Shown here in pieces: positions 1 to 11,737 of a stretch of DNA of 64,000 bases. A model generated the notes under the pieces. The model was not told the origin of the DNA, ran no database searches, and was given only the letters and a program-made list of their open reading frames with translations. Source of the stretch: Thermodesulfobacterium sp. TA1 (lineage in GTDB: Bacteria > Desulfobacterota > Thermodesulfobacteria > Thermodesulfobacteriales > Thermodesulfobacteriaceae); NCBI RefSeq assembly GCF_008630935.1, contig NZ_CP043908.1:1302001-1366000 (forward strand). Direction: 5' to 3'. The stretch's first letter is position 1. Each line of letters starts with the position of its first letter. Made by a program: the position numbers and the translations under genes.

Positions 1-1
1 A

Positions 2-559
2 CTTTTAGCCATAAAATATGCTCGAGAAAAGGGGGTTCCCTTTTTTGGAATTTGCTTAGGAATGCAGCTTTCGGTCATAGATTTTGCGAGAAACGTGTTA
101 GGATGGAAAGAGGCTAACTCTACAGAGTTTGACCCCCAAACCCCTTATCCAGTGATCTATCTGATGAAAGAATGGTACAACTACCGCACAGGTAAGGTTG
201 AGATAAGAGAGGAAGGGTGTGATTTGGGTGGGACGATGCGTCTTGGGGCTTATCCTTGTAAGCTCTTAAAAGGTTCTAAAGCCTGGGAGGCCTATCAACA
301 AGAATTGGTCTTTGAAAGACATAGACATCGTTATGAGTTTAACAACCAGTATCGAGAGGCTTTAGAAAAAGCAGGCTTAAAGATAACAGGAACCTCTCCA
401 GACGAACAATTGGTAGAGATAGTAGAAATAGCCGACCATCCATGGTTTGTAGGTGTACAGTTCCATCCTGAGTTTAAGTCTAAACCTATAGCCCCTCATC
501 CTCTTTTTACGTCTTTTATCAAAGCTTCTTATGAATACAAGAAAAAAGAAAGGAGGTAG
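2..559 (+). CDS. pyrG: CTP synthase, C-terminal part (truncated by window edge)
   Basis: CTP synthase makes CTP from UTP, ATP and glutamine in the cytoplasm. Only the class I glutamine amidotransferase half is present. The frame is open from base 2 and carries the nucleophile motif GICLGMQ (Cys codon 53-55) and, near the end, the FHPEFKSKP block with the catalytic His-Glu pair. The conserved stretch [17 protein letters not shown] lies between them. The Met at 62 is internal to the motif and is not a start. The PHP gene follows 3 nt after the stop, so the two are probably cotranscribed. Confidence 0.95.
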   Translation, partial: LLAIKYAREKGVPFFGICLGMQLSVIDFARNVLGWKEANSTEFDPQTPYPVIYLMKEWYNYRTGKVEIREEGCDLGGTMRLGAYPCKLLKGSKAWEAYQQELVFERHRHRYEFNNQYREALEKAGLKITGTSPDEQLVEIVEIADHPWFVGVQFHPEFKSKPIAPHPLFTSFIKASYEYKKKERR

Positions 560-562
560 ACC

Positions 563-1408
563 TTGGTTGACCTTCATACTCACTCTACCGCCTCTGACGG
601 AACTTTATCCCCTAAGGAATTGGTATTGCTGGCTAAAAAAGAGGGATTACAAGCCTTAGCCCTTACAGACCACGACACTACCCAAGGACTGAAAGAAGCT
701 TATCTTACCGCTAAAGAGGTAGACCTTCCCTTTATCTGCGGAGTAGAAATAAGCGTTAAGATTGAAGGACCAGGGAATTTTCATCTGTTAGGTTATTTTT
801 TAGACCCTGAAGTGCCTGAAATACAAGCCACCTTAGAGGTTTTACAGCAAGCCCGAGAACAGCGCAACCAAAAGATGATAGAAAAACTCCAACAAGCAGG
901 GATAGACATAACCTTAGAAGAATTAAAAACTATAAACCAAGGAGAATTAGGACGGCTTCACATCGCCAAACTTTTGATTAAAAAAGGGATAGTCCAAACC
1001 TTTGAAGAGGCCTTTCAAAAATACCTTAAAAAAGGGGCTTTAGCCTATGTCCCTAAGTCCTTACTTTCTCCTGAAGAAGCCATAACTAAAATCAAACAGG
1101 CCAGAGGTATCCCGGTTTTAGCCCATCCTTTTAGCCTCAACCTCTCCTATGCAGACCTCTATAACTATCTTAAATTTTTAAAAGATTTAGGTTTGATGGG
1201 AATTGAGGCTTACTATACCGAACATACCAAAGAGTTTACCCAGTTTTTGTTAGAAACCGCCCAGAAACTTGACCTTATCGTTACCGGAGGAAGCGACTTT
1301 CATGGAGCCAACAAACCTGACATTAAGCTGGGAAAAGGACGAAACAACCTTAATGTGCCTTTTTCCTGCTACGAAAACCTAAAAAACCTGCTTGAAAAAC
1401 AACGATAA
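563..1408 (+). CDS. PHP-domain phosphoesterase (TrpH/YciV family)
   Basis: A metal-dependent phosphoesterase of the PHP superfamily, 281 residues. Metal-site motifs visible are HTH near residues 5-7, DHD at 36-38, AHP in the middle and SDFHG near the C terminus. Family members act as 3',5'-nucleoside bisphosphate phosphatases or 5'-3' RNase/oligoribonuclease (RNase AM), so the substrate here is not certain. The start is TTG at 563, with an AGGAGG Shine-Dalgarno at 551-556 inside the end of pyrG. The tight spacing indicates translation coupled to pyrG. Confidence 0.85.
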   Translation: MVDLHTHSTASDGTLSPKELVLLAKKEGLQALALTDHDTTQGLKEAYLTAKEVDLPFICGVEISVKIEGPGNFHLLGYFLDPEVPEIQATLEVLQQAREQRNQKMIEKLQQAGIDITLEELKTINQGELGRLHIAKLLIKKGIVQTFEEAFQKYLKKGALAYVPKSLLSPEEAITKIKQARGIPVLAHPFSLNLSYADLYNYLKFLKDLGLMGIEAYYTEHTKEFTQFLLETAQKLDLIVTGGSDFHGANKPDIKLGKGRNNLNVPFSCYENLKNLLEKQR

Positions 1409-1459
1409 AACTATATATTTCTACTAAAAAATCTATGTTTAAACCCTTAGGAGGGGTGG

Positions 1460-2374
1460 ATGGAAAAACAAAAGCTCATAGAACGCATCTTGGAGTTAAA
1501 ACAAAAGAGAAAAGCTATCATCTTGGCCCATAACTATCAACCTCCTGAGATACAAGACATAGCAGACTTAAGGGGAGATTCTTTAGAGCTTAGCCTTAAA
1601 GCCAGTAAAACCGATGCCGAGGTTATCGTTTTTTGTGGGGTTTATTTTATGGCAGAGACCGCTAAGATAGTCTCCCCCCAAAAAAAGGTCCTTCTTCCTG
1701 TAGGAAGTGCCTGTTGTGAGATGGCAGACATGATAACCCCTCAAGACGTAATCAGGTTAAAAGAAACATATCCAGACGCACCGGTTGTCACCTATGTAAA
1801 CTCTACCGCAGAGGTAAAGGCTTTAAGTGATGTATGTTGCACCTCAGCCAACGCCGTAAAAGTAGTAGGTACCTTTCCCCAAAAACAAATCATCATGCTT
1901 CCTGACATGAACTTAGCCCAATACACCCAGAGGTTTTATCCAGATAAAGAAATCGTCTACTTTGAAGGCTTTTGCCCTTTTCATCATCTTCTCACCCCTG
2001 AAGAGGTTTTAAAGGCAAAAAAAGCCCATCCTGAGGCTTTGTTTATCGCCCACCCAGAATGTAGGCCAGAGGTAATAGACTTAGCAGACAGGGTAGCCTC
2101 AACCAGCGGAATGCTTAGGTTAGCAAGAGAACTTCCCAACCAAGAATTTATCATCGGAACCGAGGTAGGCTTACTTTATCCCTTGTCTAAACAAAACCCT
2201 GAAAAAAGGTTTTATCACCCTGCCCCAGAAAAAATGGTTTGTCCTTCGATGAAAAAAATCACGTTGGAAAACCTTTTAGCCTCGCTTGAAAACCTTGAGT
2301 TTGAGGTGGTAGTGGACGAAGAGATAAGGGTCAAGGCTTACAACGCCGTAAAAAGGATGTTAGAAATAGTCTAA
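1460..2374 (+). CDS. nadA: Quinolinate synthase
   Basis: Condenses iminoaspartate with dihydroxyacetone phosphate to quinolinate in de novo NAD synthesis. The 304-residue length matches the compact NadA type of thermophiles. The three [4Fe-4S] ligands appear as Cys in SACCEMAD (about 85/86), in EGFCPFHH (about 172) and in MVCPSMKK (about 261). HNYQ near residue 24 is the substrate-site motif. A GGAGG Shine-Dalgarno sits just upstream of the ATG. nadB and nadC are not in the window. Confidence 0.96.
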   Translation: MEKQKLIERILELKQKRKAIILAHNYQPPEIQDIADLRGDSLELSLKASKTDAEVIVFCGVYFMAETAKIVSPQKKVLLPVGSACCEMADMITPQDVIRLKETYPDAPVVTYVNSTAEVKALSDVCCTSANAVKVVGTFPQKQIIMLPDMNLAQYTQRFYPDKEIVYFEGFCPFHHLLTPEEVLKAKKAHPEALFIAHPECRPEVIDLADRVASTSGMLRLARELPNQEFIIGTEVGLLYPLSKQNPEKRFYHPAPEKMVCPSMKKITLENLLASLENLEFEVVVDEEIRVKAYNAVKRMLEIV

Positions 2375-2390
2375 AAAGGAGAAACTTAAG

Positions 2391-3506
2391 ATGGCTTTAC
2401 CTAAACTTACCATAGGAAAGATTACGTTAGATGTGCCTATAATCCAAGGAGGAATGGGGGTAGGTATCTCTTGGGAAAACTTAGCAGGTGCTGTGGCTAA
2501 AGAAGGGGCGATGGGGGTGGTCTCTGCAGTAGGAACAGGCTACAGGTTTCCAGAGCTTGTCAAAACAGATAAATTTGGAAGACCTATAGGTCCTGAAAAT
2601 ACCCATAGCAAAGAAGCCCTAACCAGGATTATCAAAAAGGCAAAAGAGATCTCCCAAGGAAGAGGTGCTATAGGGGTAAACATCCTTTGTGCGATTACAG
2701 ACTATGGAAGGATGGTAAGAGACGCCGTTGAAGCAGGGGCTGATGCCATCATCTCTGGGGCAGGACTTCCGCTCAAACTTCCAGAATACGTAAAAGGCAA
2801 AGACATAGCCTTAATCCCTATCATATCCTCTGCCAGGGCTTTAAAACTTATTTGTCAGACCTGGGAAAAACGCTATCAAAGACTACCTGACGCGGTGGTT
2901 TTAGAAGGACCTCTTTCAGGAGGCCATCAGGGATTTCATAAAGAAGACTGTTTTAAAAAGGGCTTTCAGTTAGAAAGCCTTTTGCCAGAGGTGTTAGAAG
3001 AGGCTAAAAACTGGGGAGACCTTAAGGTTATCGTAGCCGGTGGGGTGTGGAGCTATCAGGACATCAAAAGGTATATAGAAATGGGGGCAGCAGGAGTACA
3101 GATAGCCACCAGGTTTATCTGCACCTACGAATGCGACGCCCCTCAGATCTATAAAGAAGTCTTACTTAAGGCTAAACCAGAAGACATAATCTTGATAACC
3201 TCTCCTGTAGGCTATCCTTTAAGGGTGGTAAAAACCCCTTTTATAGAAAAATTCTTAGCAGGATATAAAGATTTTAAAGGATGCGTGTCTAACTGTTTAA
3301 CCCCTTGCAAAAAAGGGGAAAAGGCCTCCCAAGTAGGCTTTTGTATAGCTGAAAAGCTTAGCGCCGCTTGGCTGGGCAACTACGAAGAAGGCATCTTTAT
3401 AAGCGGAGCCAACGGTTATCGTTTGAAAAAACAAGGGATTATCAGCGTAAAAGACTTGATAGCCATCCTTACCGGAGAAAAGGAAGACCCTACCTTACAA
3501 GACTAA
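2391..3506 (+). CDS. Nitronate monooxygenase / 2-nitropropane dioxygenase-like flavoprotein
   Basis: A TIM-barrel FMN protein of the NMO/FabK superfamily, 371 residues. The N terminus reads VPIIQGGMGVGIS, the usual FMN-binding start of the family. The LSGGHQG block and the VAGGVW-to-GAAGVQIATRF phosphate-binding segment follow. A Cys-rich tail (GCVSNCLTPC, then GFC) is typical of the anaerobe subgroup whose real substrate is unknown. FabK-type enoyl-ACP reductase activity is an alternative. It lies 16 nt after nadA and is probably in the same operon. Confidence 0.8.
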   Translation: MALPKLTIGKITLDVPIIQGGMGVGISWENLAGAVAKEGAMGVVSAVGTGYRFPELVKTDKFGRPIGPENTHSKEALTRIIKKAKEISQGRGAIGVNILCAITDYGRMVRDAVEAGADAIISGAGLPLKLPEYVKGKDIALIPIISSARALKLICQTWEKRYQRLPDAVVLEGPLSGGHQGFHKEDCFKKGFQLESLLPEVLEEAKNWGDLKVIVAGGVWSYQDIKRYIEMGAAGVQIATRFICTYECDAPQIYKEVLLKAKPEDIILITSPVGYPLRVVKTPFIEKFLAGYKDFKGCVSNCLTPCKKGEKASQVGFCIAEKLSAAWLGNYEEGIFISGANGYRLKKQGIISVKDLIAILTGEKEDPTLQD

Positions 3507-3560
3507 CCCTTATGTAATTTTTGCAAAAAAAAACTTGTGCAATTTTTGCATAAGCACCCC
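3507..3560. promoter_or_regulatory. Two TGYAATTTTTGCA repeats flanked by CTTATG/CATAAG
   Basis: Downstream of the flavoprotein gene and upstream of the small secreted gene, the motif TGTAATTTTTGCA is followed after a short A-rich spacer by TGCAATTTTTGCA, which is itself a near-perfect palindrome. Flanking CTTATG and CATAAG form an inverted pair. The arrangement resembles a tandem operator or a weak hairpin. No known regulator is recognised. Confidence 0.35.
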
Positions 3561-3684
3561 CTTTTTCTTAAACCCTTTCTCTAATTTCCTTGCTTAAACC
3601 CAAAAGTTAAGCTTTTTAATTTTAGGCATGTTTCTTGCTTTTAATTTTCCCAAACAAAAAAACTCTTAAGGAGGGAGGTAGGTT

Positions 3685-3903
3685 ATGAAAAAGGTATTAG
3701 GTTTAGTTGCTGCTTTAGCTCTTTTAGTATCTCCTGTTTTTGCAGCTGAGCAGGCTGCTCCTGCAGCTGAAAAGGCTGCTGCCCCTGCAGCTGAGAAAAA
3801 AGCTGAAAAGAAAGAAGTAAAGAAAGCTAAAAAGGCTAAAAAAGCCGCCAAAAAAGAAGAAAAGAAAGAAGCTGCTCCTGCAGCCGCTCCTGAAAATAAG
3901 TAA
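3685..3903 (+). CDS. Small secreted Ala/Lys/Glu-rich protein
   Basis: A 72-residue protein that I cannot assign to a family. Residues 1-20 form a clear signal peptide with cleavage expected after VFAAE-like Ala residues. The mature part consists almost only of Ala, Lys, Glu and Pro, in APAAEK-type and KKAKKAKKAAKK-type repeats, so it is probably disordered and strongly basic in its centre. A very strong Shine-Dalgarno (AAGGAGGGAGG) precedes it and a terminator follows, so it looks like an abundant single-gene transcript. A periplasmic or surface role binding anionic polymers is only a guess. The composition resembles histone-H1-like tails. Confidence 0.75.
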   Translation: MKKVLGLVAALALLVSPVFAAEQAAPAAEKAAAPAAEKKAEKKEVKKAKKAKKAAKKEEKKEAAPAAAPENK

Positions 3904-3922
3904 AATTTCTTAAACCTTAAAC

Positions 3923-3944
3923 CCCCTGGGGTAAAACCCAGGGG
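3923..3944 (+). terminator. Hairpin after the small secreted gene
   Basis: CCCCTGGG and CCCAGGGG pair perfectly (8 bp) around a 6-nt loop 20 nt after the stop codon. A short T-rich tail follows. Probable intrinsic terminator. Confidence 0.7.
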
Positions 3945-3965
3945 TATTTGTAAAACTTGCAAACT

Positions 3966-4445
3966 TTATTCAGCTGAGTTTTGTATTTTTACTTCAAAAT
4001 GTCTCTTTAATAAACCTTTAAAAAGCTTAGCAAGTTCAGGGTCTCCTATATTCTTTAAAATATTTTCTAAGCTTTTAAGCTGTTTATCCAAAATGTCTTT
4101 TTTGTATTTGTTTATAGACTTGGTTTTTCTGGATAATCCTTCTAAAAGTTTAGGGTTTATAACCAGTTTGAGGTCAAGAAACATAGGTTTATACTCTTCA
4201 GGAACATTTTTTTCCAGCTCTTGCAAAAGGTCTTTGCTTTTTAGCTGAAGGATTTGAAGACGATAATAGTCTGGAACCTCTACTATCAAGGTTCCTTCTT
4301 CATATCTTACTGGATTTGAGCATAAAACCAGCTCTTGGTCTAAGATTTTGGTCCATAAAGATTTAACCAGTTTTAAAGCCCAGATAGCCTTTTTAGTCTT
4401 AGGAGGAATGGGAAGAAGGTTTATGAGGTGCTCAAAATTTTCCAT
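3966..4445 (-). CDS. DUF721/DciA-like protein
   Basis: A 159-residue protein whose N-terminal 100 residues have the DUF721 pattern: an aromatic-basic helix (LKLVKSLWTKILDQEL), then a strand-rich part with EGTLIVEVPDYYRLQILQLK. DciA is the ancestral loader of the DnaB replicative helicase, but many DUF721 proteins are uncharacterised. The C-terminal 60 residues are Lys-rich and not recognised. The gene follows the phosphomannomutase gene by 24 nt on the same strand. Confidence 0.6.
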   Translation of the reverse strand: MENFEHLINLLPIPPKTKKAIWALKLVKSLWTKILDQELVLCSNPVRYEEGTLIVEVPDYYRLQILQLKSKDLLQELEKNVPEEYKPMFLDLKLVINPKLLEGLSRKTKSINKYKKDILDKQLKSLENILKNIGDPELAKLFKGLLKRHFEVKIQNSAE

Positions 4446-4469
4446 AACCGCCTCGGTTTATGGTAATTT

Positions 4470-5840
4470 TTATGGTTTTGTCTCCTTTAAAACCTCGTCT
4501 AAAGCTTGATTAACCTTTTGCTTTAGGCCTTCGAGGAATTCTTCGGTTTCAGCTTCAAACCTTAAAACCAGCACTGGTTGAGTGTTAGAGGCTCTAACCA
4601 AAGCCCATCCCTGAGGAAATTCAATCCTTGCTCCATCTATATCTATTACGTTTAATCCTTCCTGCTTAAACTTAGCCACCAGCCTTTCAACTACCTTAAA
4701 CTTAACCTCATCAGGGCATTCAACCCTTATTTCTGGGGTAGCATACATAGAAGGCAATTCTTTGAGAACCTCAGAAAGGGGTTGGTCTATCTGAGAAAGG
4801 ATTTCAGCCAGCCTAAGCGAGGCATAAACCCCGTCGTCAAACCCAAACCATTTGTCTGCAAAAAACATGTGTCCGCTCATCTCTCCTGCCAGAAGAGCCT
4901 TTTCTTCTTTCATCTTGCTCTTTATCAAGGAATGGCCTGTTTTCCACATGATAGGAAGGCCTCCCAGTTTTTTTATCCCTTCAAAAAAGGTCCGAGAACA
5001 CTTAACCTCAGCGATAACCTTAGCCCCTGGGTGTTTTTTCAGTAAAAACTTGGCAAAAACATAAAGCAGTCTATCCCCCCAGATGATCTCACCCTTTTCG
5101 TCTATTACCCCTAACCTGTCTCCGTCTCCGTCATAACCAAACCCTGCCTCATACCCTTCAGACACCACCTTTTCTTTTAACCATTTAAGGTTTTCTGGAA
5201 CCACAGGGTCTGGAAAATGATGAGGAAAATTTCCGTCTATTTCGCAAAAAAGGCACTCAACCTCGCAGTTTAGACGTTTAAAAATCTCTGGGGCGGTTAA
5301 GGCACACACCCCGTTTCCAGGGTCAAGACAAACCTTAACCGGTCTTGCAAGGTCTATGTTAGCACAAACATAGTCTATGTAATCAGGAAGGACCTCTATA
5401 GTTTCTACCTTTCCTGTCCCTTTTTCATAATCTTCCTTTTCTACCAATTCTTTTAAAGCCTGGATTTGTTTTCCAAAAAGGGTATCTTTACCTAAGCAGA
5501 TTTTAAGCCCGTTAAACTCTGGGGGGTTGTGGGAACCGGTAACCTGTATTCCTCCGTCTACCTCTGGCAAACGGAAAAGGGAAAAATACATAACCGGTGT
5601 AGGGGTAAGCCCTATGTTTAACACCTCTACCCCTGTGGACAAAATACCCTCTATCAAAGCCTCCTGAAGGACAGGAGAAGAAAGCCTACCGTCTCTTCCA
5701 GAAACCACTCTTTTTCCTCCATTACGTCTAACCATCGTCCCATAGGCTCTGCCGATTTCCCTTACCACCTCTTCGGTAAAATCCTGCCCTACCTTACCTC
5801 TAATATCATACTCTCGAAAAATATAAGGACTTGCCTTCAT
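4470..5840 (-). CDS. Phosphomannomutase/phosphoglucomutase
   Basis: A 456-residue alpha-D-phosphohexomutase that interconverts sugar 1- and 6-phosphates for cell-surface sugar synthesis. All four family motifs are present: catalytic phosphoserine in TGSHNPP (Ser about 103), Mg-binding DGDGDR (237-242), sugar-specificity loop GEMSGH (319-324) and the phosphate-binding RASNTQP near residue 420. GEMSGH is the usual loop of bifunctional PMM/PGM (AlgC/ManB type). It lies 23 nt after murJ. Confidence 0.93.
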   Translation of the reverse strand: MKASPYIFREYDIRGKVGQDFTEEVVREIGRAYGTMVRRNGGKRVVSGRDGRLSSPVLQEALIEGILSTGVEVLNIGLTPTPVMYFSLFRLPEVDGGIQVTGSHNPPEFNGLKICLGKDTLFGKQIQALKELVEKEDYEKGTGKVETIEVLPDYIDYVCANIDLARPVKVCLDPGNGVCALTAPEIFKRLNCEVECLFCEIDGNFPHHFPDPVVPENLKWLKEKVVSEGYEAGFGYDGDGDRLGVIDEKGEIIWGDRLLYVFAKFLLKKHPGAKVIAEVKCSRTFFEGIKKLGGLPIMWKTGHSLIKSKMKEEKALLAGEMSGHMFFADKWFGFDDGVYASLRLAEILSQIDQPLSEVLKELPSMYATPEIRVECPDEVKFKVVERLVAKFKQEGLNVIDIDGARIEFPQGWALVRASNTQPVLVLRFEAETEEFLEGLKQKVNQALDEVLKETKP

Positions 5841-5863
5841 GTCTCAGCCTCCTTGCAGTTTTT

Positions 5864-7408
5864 TTATCTTCTTATTAGTTTAACCCAAAAAAGATAAGTT
5901 TCTTCAGGTCCTAAAACCTTACAAACCCCTAAAAACACCACCGCCCCTGTCGGTATGGCTGTGATTAAGTAGCTCCAGCTTTTTAGCCCTAAGGTTTTTA
6001 AGAGAAACAAAACCCCGACCAAGGCTAAAAGGGCTATCCCCAAGGTAAAAAGGCTTTTTAGCAAAAACCTTAAAGGCAGGTTTTTTAAAATCATGGCCCC
6101 AACCGTCAGCAAAAACAAACACTGCAAAACCAGAGAAAAAGAGGTGCCAAGAGCCACACCTTTTATCCCAAGTGATTTTATGGTAAGAAGGATAACCGTA
6201 AGATTAGTAAGTACTGCAAGGATGCTACCTAAGGAAGGAACGATGGTCTTTCCCAAAGAATAAAAAAGAGGGACCGCTGTTTTAGAAAGCCCGTAAAACG
6301 GGAGAGACAGCGCTAAGAGCTTTAAAATCTCTGCGGTGTTAAGCGTGTCTACCGAGGTAAACCTTCCCCTTTCAAACAAAACCTCTACCACCGGTTGGGC
6401 TAAAAAATAAAGACCTACCGCTGAAGGCAAAGAAAGGCTTAAAGAAACCACCAAAGCCCGAGAAAAGGTATCCTTAGCAGAAACAAAGTCTTTTCTGGCT
6501 ACCGCCCTTGAAAGCTCAGGGAGTAAGGCTTGAGAAAGACCTACCCCAAAAAGCCCTAAAGGTACATACATTATCCTAAAGGCATAAGAATACCAAGAAA
6601 CCGCCCCTTCTCCACAAGAGGTAGCAAAAAAAGTGTTGATAAAGATGTTTATCTGGACGGCAGAAAGCCCAAGGATTACCGGTAAGATTAGCCTGAGGAC
6701 CTCTCTAAAAGAAGGGTCTTTAAAATCTGGGCTAAAAGTAAAGAAAAACCCCCTCTTTTTTACCTCTGGGTATTGAAAATAAAACTGGAGAAAACCCCCT
6801 AAGCTAACCCCTACAGCCATAGCATAGATAGGGTTTAGGTTAATGCTTACACATAAAAAATAGCCTAAAACCCCGACTAAAACAGAGGCTACGTTAAAAA
6901 TACTTGAAGAAAAAGCTGGCAAAAAAAACACCCTAAAAGAATTAAGCATCCCTGCTAAAACAGAAGAAAGGCTTATAAAAAGTAAAAAGGGCATCATGAT
7001 TTGGGTAAGCCTAACGGTTAACCCAAACTTTTCTGGGTCTTTGGTAAACTCAGGGGCTATAAAACCTACTATCCAAGGGGCGGCTAAAACCCCTGCGATT
7101 ACTACCGTCCCTAAGATTATCAACAGGTTAGAAAGGATGGTCTGGGCTACCTTAAAGCTTTTTTCAGGACCTTCTTTTTCTAAGGTTGAGCTAAAAACCT
7201 TTACAAAGGCTGACCCTAAAGCCCCTTCTGCAAAGAGGTCCCTTAAAAGATTAGGGATACGGTAGGCTACCACATAGGCATCCATGATTTTTCCTGCCCC
7301 AAAAAAATAGGCAAGCACCTGTTCTCTTACCAAACCCAAGATACGGCTGATAAAAACCGCAACCGTAACCGAGGTAGCAGACTTGGTCAGGCCCTCGATC
7401 TTTTTCAT
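5864..7408 (-). CDS. murJ: Lipid II flippase MurJ
   Basis: A polytopic inner-membrane MOP-family protein of 514 residues with about 14 hydrophobic segments. It flips lipid II for peptidoglycan synthesis. The N-terminal pattern SRILGLVREQVLAYFFGAG and the later RDLFAEGALGSAFVKVF are MurJ signatures. It is the first gene of a leftward unit murJ, phosphomannomutase, dciA-like, and is divergent from ribBA. Confidence 0.95.
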   Translation of the reverse strand: MKKIEGLTKSATSVTVAVFISRILGLVREQVLAYFFGAGKIMDAYVVAYRIPNLLRDLFAEGALGSAFVKVFSSTLEKEGPEKSFKVAQTILSNLLIILGTVVIAGVLAAPWIVGFIAPEFTKDPEKFGLTVRLTQIMMPFLLFISLSSVLAGMLNSFRVFFLPAFSSSIFNVASVLVGVLGYFLCVSINLNPIYAMAVGVSLGGFLQFYFQYPEVKKRGFFFTFSPDFKDPSFREVLRLILPVILGLSAVQINIFINTFFATSCGEGAVSWYSYAFRIMYVPLGLFGVGLSQALLPELSRAVARKDFVSAKDTFSRALVVSLSLSLPSAVGLYFLAQPVVEVLFERGRFTSVDTLNTAEILKLLALSLPFYGLSKTAVPLFYSLGKTIVPSLGSILAVLTNLTVILLTIKSLGIKGVALGTSFSLVLQCLFLLTVGAMILKNLPLRFLLKSLFTLGIALLALVGVLFLLKTLGLKSWSYLITAIPTGAVVFLGVCKVLGPEETYLFWVKLIRR

Positions 7409-7522
7409 GTTTTTTAAAACATCCCTTGTTTTGTGGTTGCTAAAATTTAAATGAGTTTTATTATATTAAAACGATTTTTCAAAAATAAAACCAGAAACCT
7501 GCAAAGGAGGTTTAAATTAGTC

Positions 7523-8725
7523 ATGCCTATAAGCACCATTCCTGAAGCTTTAGAAGACCTAAAACAAGGGAAACTAATCATCGTGGTTGACGATGAGGAC
7601 AGAGAAAACGAAGGAGACCTCATCTTAGCCGCTGAAAAGGTAACCCCTGAGGCTATTAATTTTATGGCTAAACACGGAAGAGGTCTTATCTGTTTGGCCA
7701 TCACCCAAGAAATCGCAGAAAGGCTTCAACTTCCTCTACAACCAAGACGAGGCATAGACCCTTTTGGAACCGCCTTTACGGTTTCTATAGACGCAAGACA
7801 TGGTATCACCACAGGTATCTCTGCCTATGACCGGGCTTATACGATAAAACTGGTGATAGACGAAAACAGCACCCCTCAAGATTTTATCACCCCTGGACAT
7901 GTCTTTCCTATCATAGCAAGAAAAGGTGGTGTTTTGGTAAGAGCAGGGCATACAGAAGCCGCCGTTGACCTTGCCAGGCTCGCCGGGCTTAAACCAGCCG
8001 GGGTTATCTGTGAAATAATGAAAGACGACGGCACGATGGCAAGGCTGCCTGACTTAGAAAAGTTTGCCGAGGAGTTTGGACTAAAGATAATAACCATAAA
8101 AGACCTCATCGCCTACCGCCTCCAAAACGAATCCCTGGTAAAAAGAGAGGTAGAAACCTGTCTTCCTACGGCTTTCGGCAACTTCAAACTGATAGCCTAC
8201 AGTAACTTTATAGACAACGCCACCCATATTGCCTTGGTTATGGGAGAAATAGACGAAAACCCTGTCCTGGTAAGGGTGCATTCTGAATGCCTTACCGGTG
8301 ATGTTTTTGGTTCGTTAAGGTGTGATTGTGGTCCTCAGCTAAAAAAAGCCATGGAAATGATAGGTAAAGAAGGCAAAGGGGTCATCCTTTACCTTAGACA
8401 AGAAGGAAGGGGTATAGGCCTTTTAAACAAACTTAAAGCCTATAAACTGCAAGACGAAGGTAAAGATACGGTAGAGGCTAACTTAGCCTTAGGGTTCAAA
8501 CCAGACCTAAGAGACTATGGGATAGGCGCTCAAATCCTTAGAGATTTAGGGATAAAACAAATAAGGCTTATGACCAACAACCCAAGAAAAATCGTAGGTC
8601 TGGAAGGATACGGAATGAAGGTAGTAGAAAGGGTCCCCATAGAAATACCCCCCAGACCAGAAAACTATAACTACCTTAAAACCAAAAAAGAAAAGCTTGG
8701 ACATCTTATAACTTGTTTTAAATAA
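7523..8725 (+). CDS. ribBA: Bifunctional DHBP synthase / GTP cyclohydrolase II
   Basis: Catalyses the two entry reactions of riboflavin synthesis. The N-terminal RibB half (about 1-200) has the acidic metal loop [10 protein letters not shown] at 23-32. The C-terminal RibA half has [17 protein letters not shown] with the three zinc Cys and the RQEGRGIGL loop. The ATG at 7523 gives 400 residues, the normal length, and has AAAGGAGG at 7503-7510. An upstream ATG at 7451 would add 24 basic residues without a Shine-Dalgarno, so I reject it. I see no FMN riboswitch in the leader. Confidence 0.95.
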   Translation: MPISTIPEALEDLKQGKLIIVVDDEDRENEGDLILAAEKVTPEAINFMAKHGRGLICLAITQEIAERLQLPLQPRRGIDPFGTAFTVSIDARHGITTGISAYDRAYTIKLVIDENSTPQDFITPGHVFPIIARKGGVLVRAGHTEAAVDLARLAGLKPAGVICEIMKDDGTMARLPDLEKFAEEFGLKIITIKDLIAYRLQNESLVKREVETCLPTAFGNFKLIAYSNFIDNATHIALVMGEIDENPVLVRVHSECLTGDVFGSLRCDCGPQLKKAMEMIGKEGKGVILYLRQEGRGIGLLNKLKAYKLQDEGKDTVEANLALGFKPDLRDYGIGAQILRDLGIKQIRLMTNNPRKIVGLEGYGMKVVERVPIEIPPRPENYNYLKTKKEKLGHLITCFK

Positions 8726-10740
<2,015 letters not shown>

Positions 10741-10974
10741 ATCCCTTACCTCCGGCTCTTAACTTCCTAAACCTTGGTACCCCAACCAACCTGTCTTTTA
10801 CCCTTTATATCCTTAACACCCACATCCTTTTTATCGTGCCAATCAACAGATACGCGTAAACCCACCTCTTAATCCCCATCCAACTTAGGGTAAAACCACC
10901 ATTATAAAACCTCTAACCTTACATTATAACCTAAAAATATACCATTAAAATTAAGGACTTTTAACTGAAGGCTT

Positions 10975-11733
10975 TTAGTTTAGCTTGTAGGTTACCGGAA
11001 GTTTGACTTTAACGTCTACCGGAGGGACAGGAAAGTATTTGGCACAGGCTTGTAAAGTAGCGACGGTGTTTTCGTCTAACACTTTATAACCAGAAGAATT
11101 AACCACCTTAACCTCTTTTACCGTCCCTTCCTTGGTAAGCACAAAAGAAACAACCACCTTTCCTTCCCATCCCATCCTTCTTGCCAGATAGGGGTATTGA
11201 AGATGCCTTCTTACGATGTCTGAGATGATAGAAAACTTTTGCGCAAGAAACTGCTCCCCTGCCTTTTCTGCCTCTTTACCCTCTTGAGCCTCACCTTTAA
11301 ACCCTCCAGCCTTTAAACCACCCTCGTTTGCCGCCTCAACAGAATAAGCCGCTTTATGTCCTCCTGACCCTTCTGCCGGTTGTAAAGGAGTCTCTTTGGC
11401 TAAAACCCTCTGAGAAGAAGCCTCTTTCTTAGCTGAGAACTCCTCCTGATTAACCATCGTTGGGTTTGTGTCCTCTTCTACCAAAGCTTGTTCAGACCTT
11501 TGTTCTTTGGCTGGCAAAGGTTGGTTGAAAAAAGGTTGGTTTAAAAGAGAACCCGCCTCTTTTTTCCCTTCCTTTTGGGTGTCTCCTCTCAGCTCTGGTC
11601 CTAAATAAGCGTCTAAGTCTATTTCTATGTATTTAGCAGACCCAACCTCACTTAGTCTAAAAACCACCAAAAAACCCAGCAAAACCAAAAGATGTAAAAA
11701 AAAAGAAGTAGAAAGATACCTTGCAGAAACCAT
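10975..11733 (-). CDS. tonB: TonB-family energy transducer
   Basis: A 252-residue protein with an N-terminal membrane anchor (residues about 9-27), a long Glu/Lys/Ala-rich periplasmic spacer, and a C-terminal TonB domain (KVVVSFVLTKEGTVKEVKVV, then GYKVLDENTV). It couples the proton-motive force to outer-membrane transporters. It ends the exbB-exbD-tonB unit, with 4 nt between its start and the exbD stop. Confidence 0.88.
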   Translation of the reverse strand: MVSARYLSTSFFLHLLVLLGFLVVFRLSEVGSAKYIEIDLDAYLGPELRGDTQKEGKKEAGSLLNQPFFNQPLPAKEQRSEQALVEEDTNPTMVNQEEFSAKKEASSQRVLAKETPLQPAEGSGGHKAAYSVEAANEGGLKAGGFKGEAQEGKEAEKAGEQFLAQKFSIISDIVRRHLQYPYLARRMGWEGKVVVSFVLTKEGTVKEVKVVNSSGYKVLDENTVATLQACAKYFPVPPVDVKVKLPVTYKLN

Positions 11734-11737
11734 CCCT

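Noticed and set aside
7409-7522. FMN riboswitch before ribBA
   Set aside because: The leader is about 110 nt, AT-rich, and lacks the conserved RFN helices.
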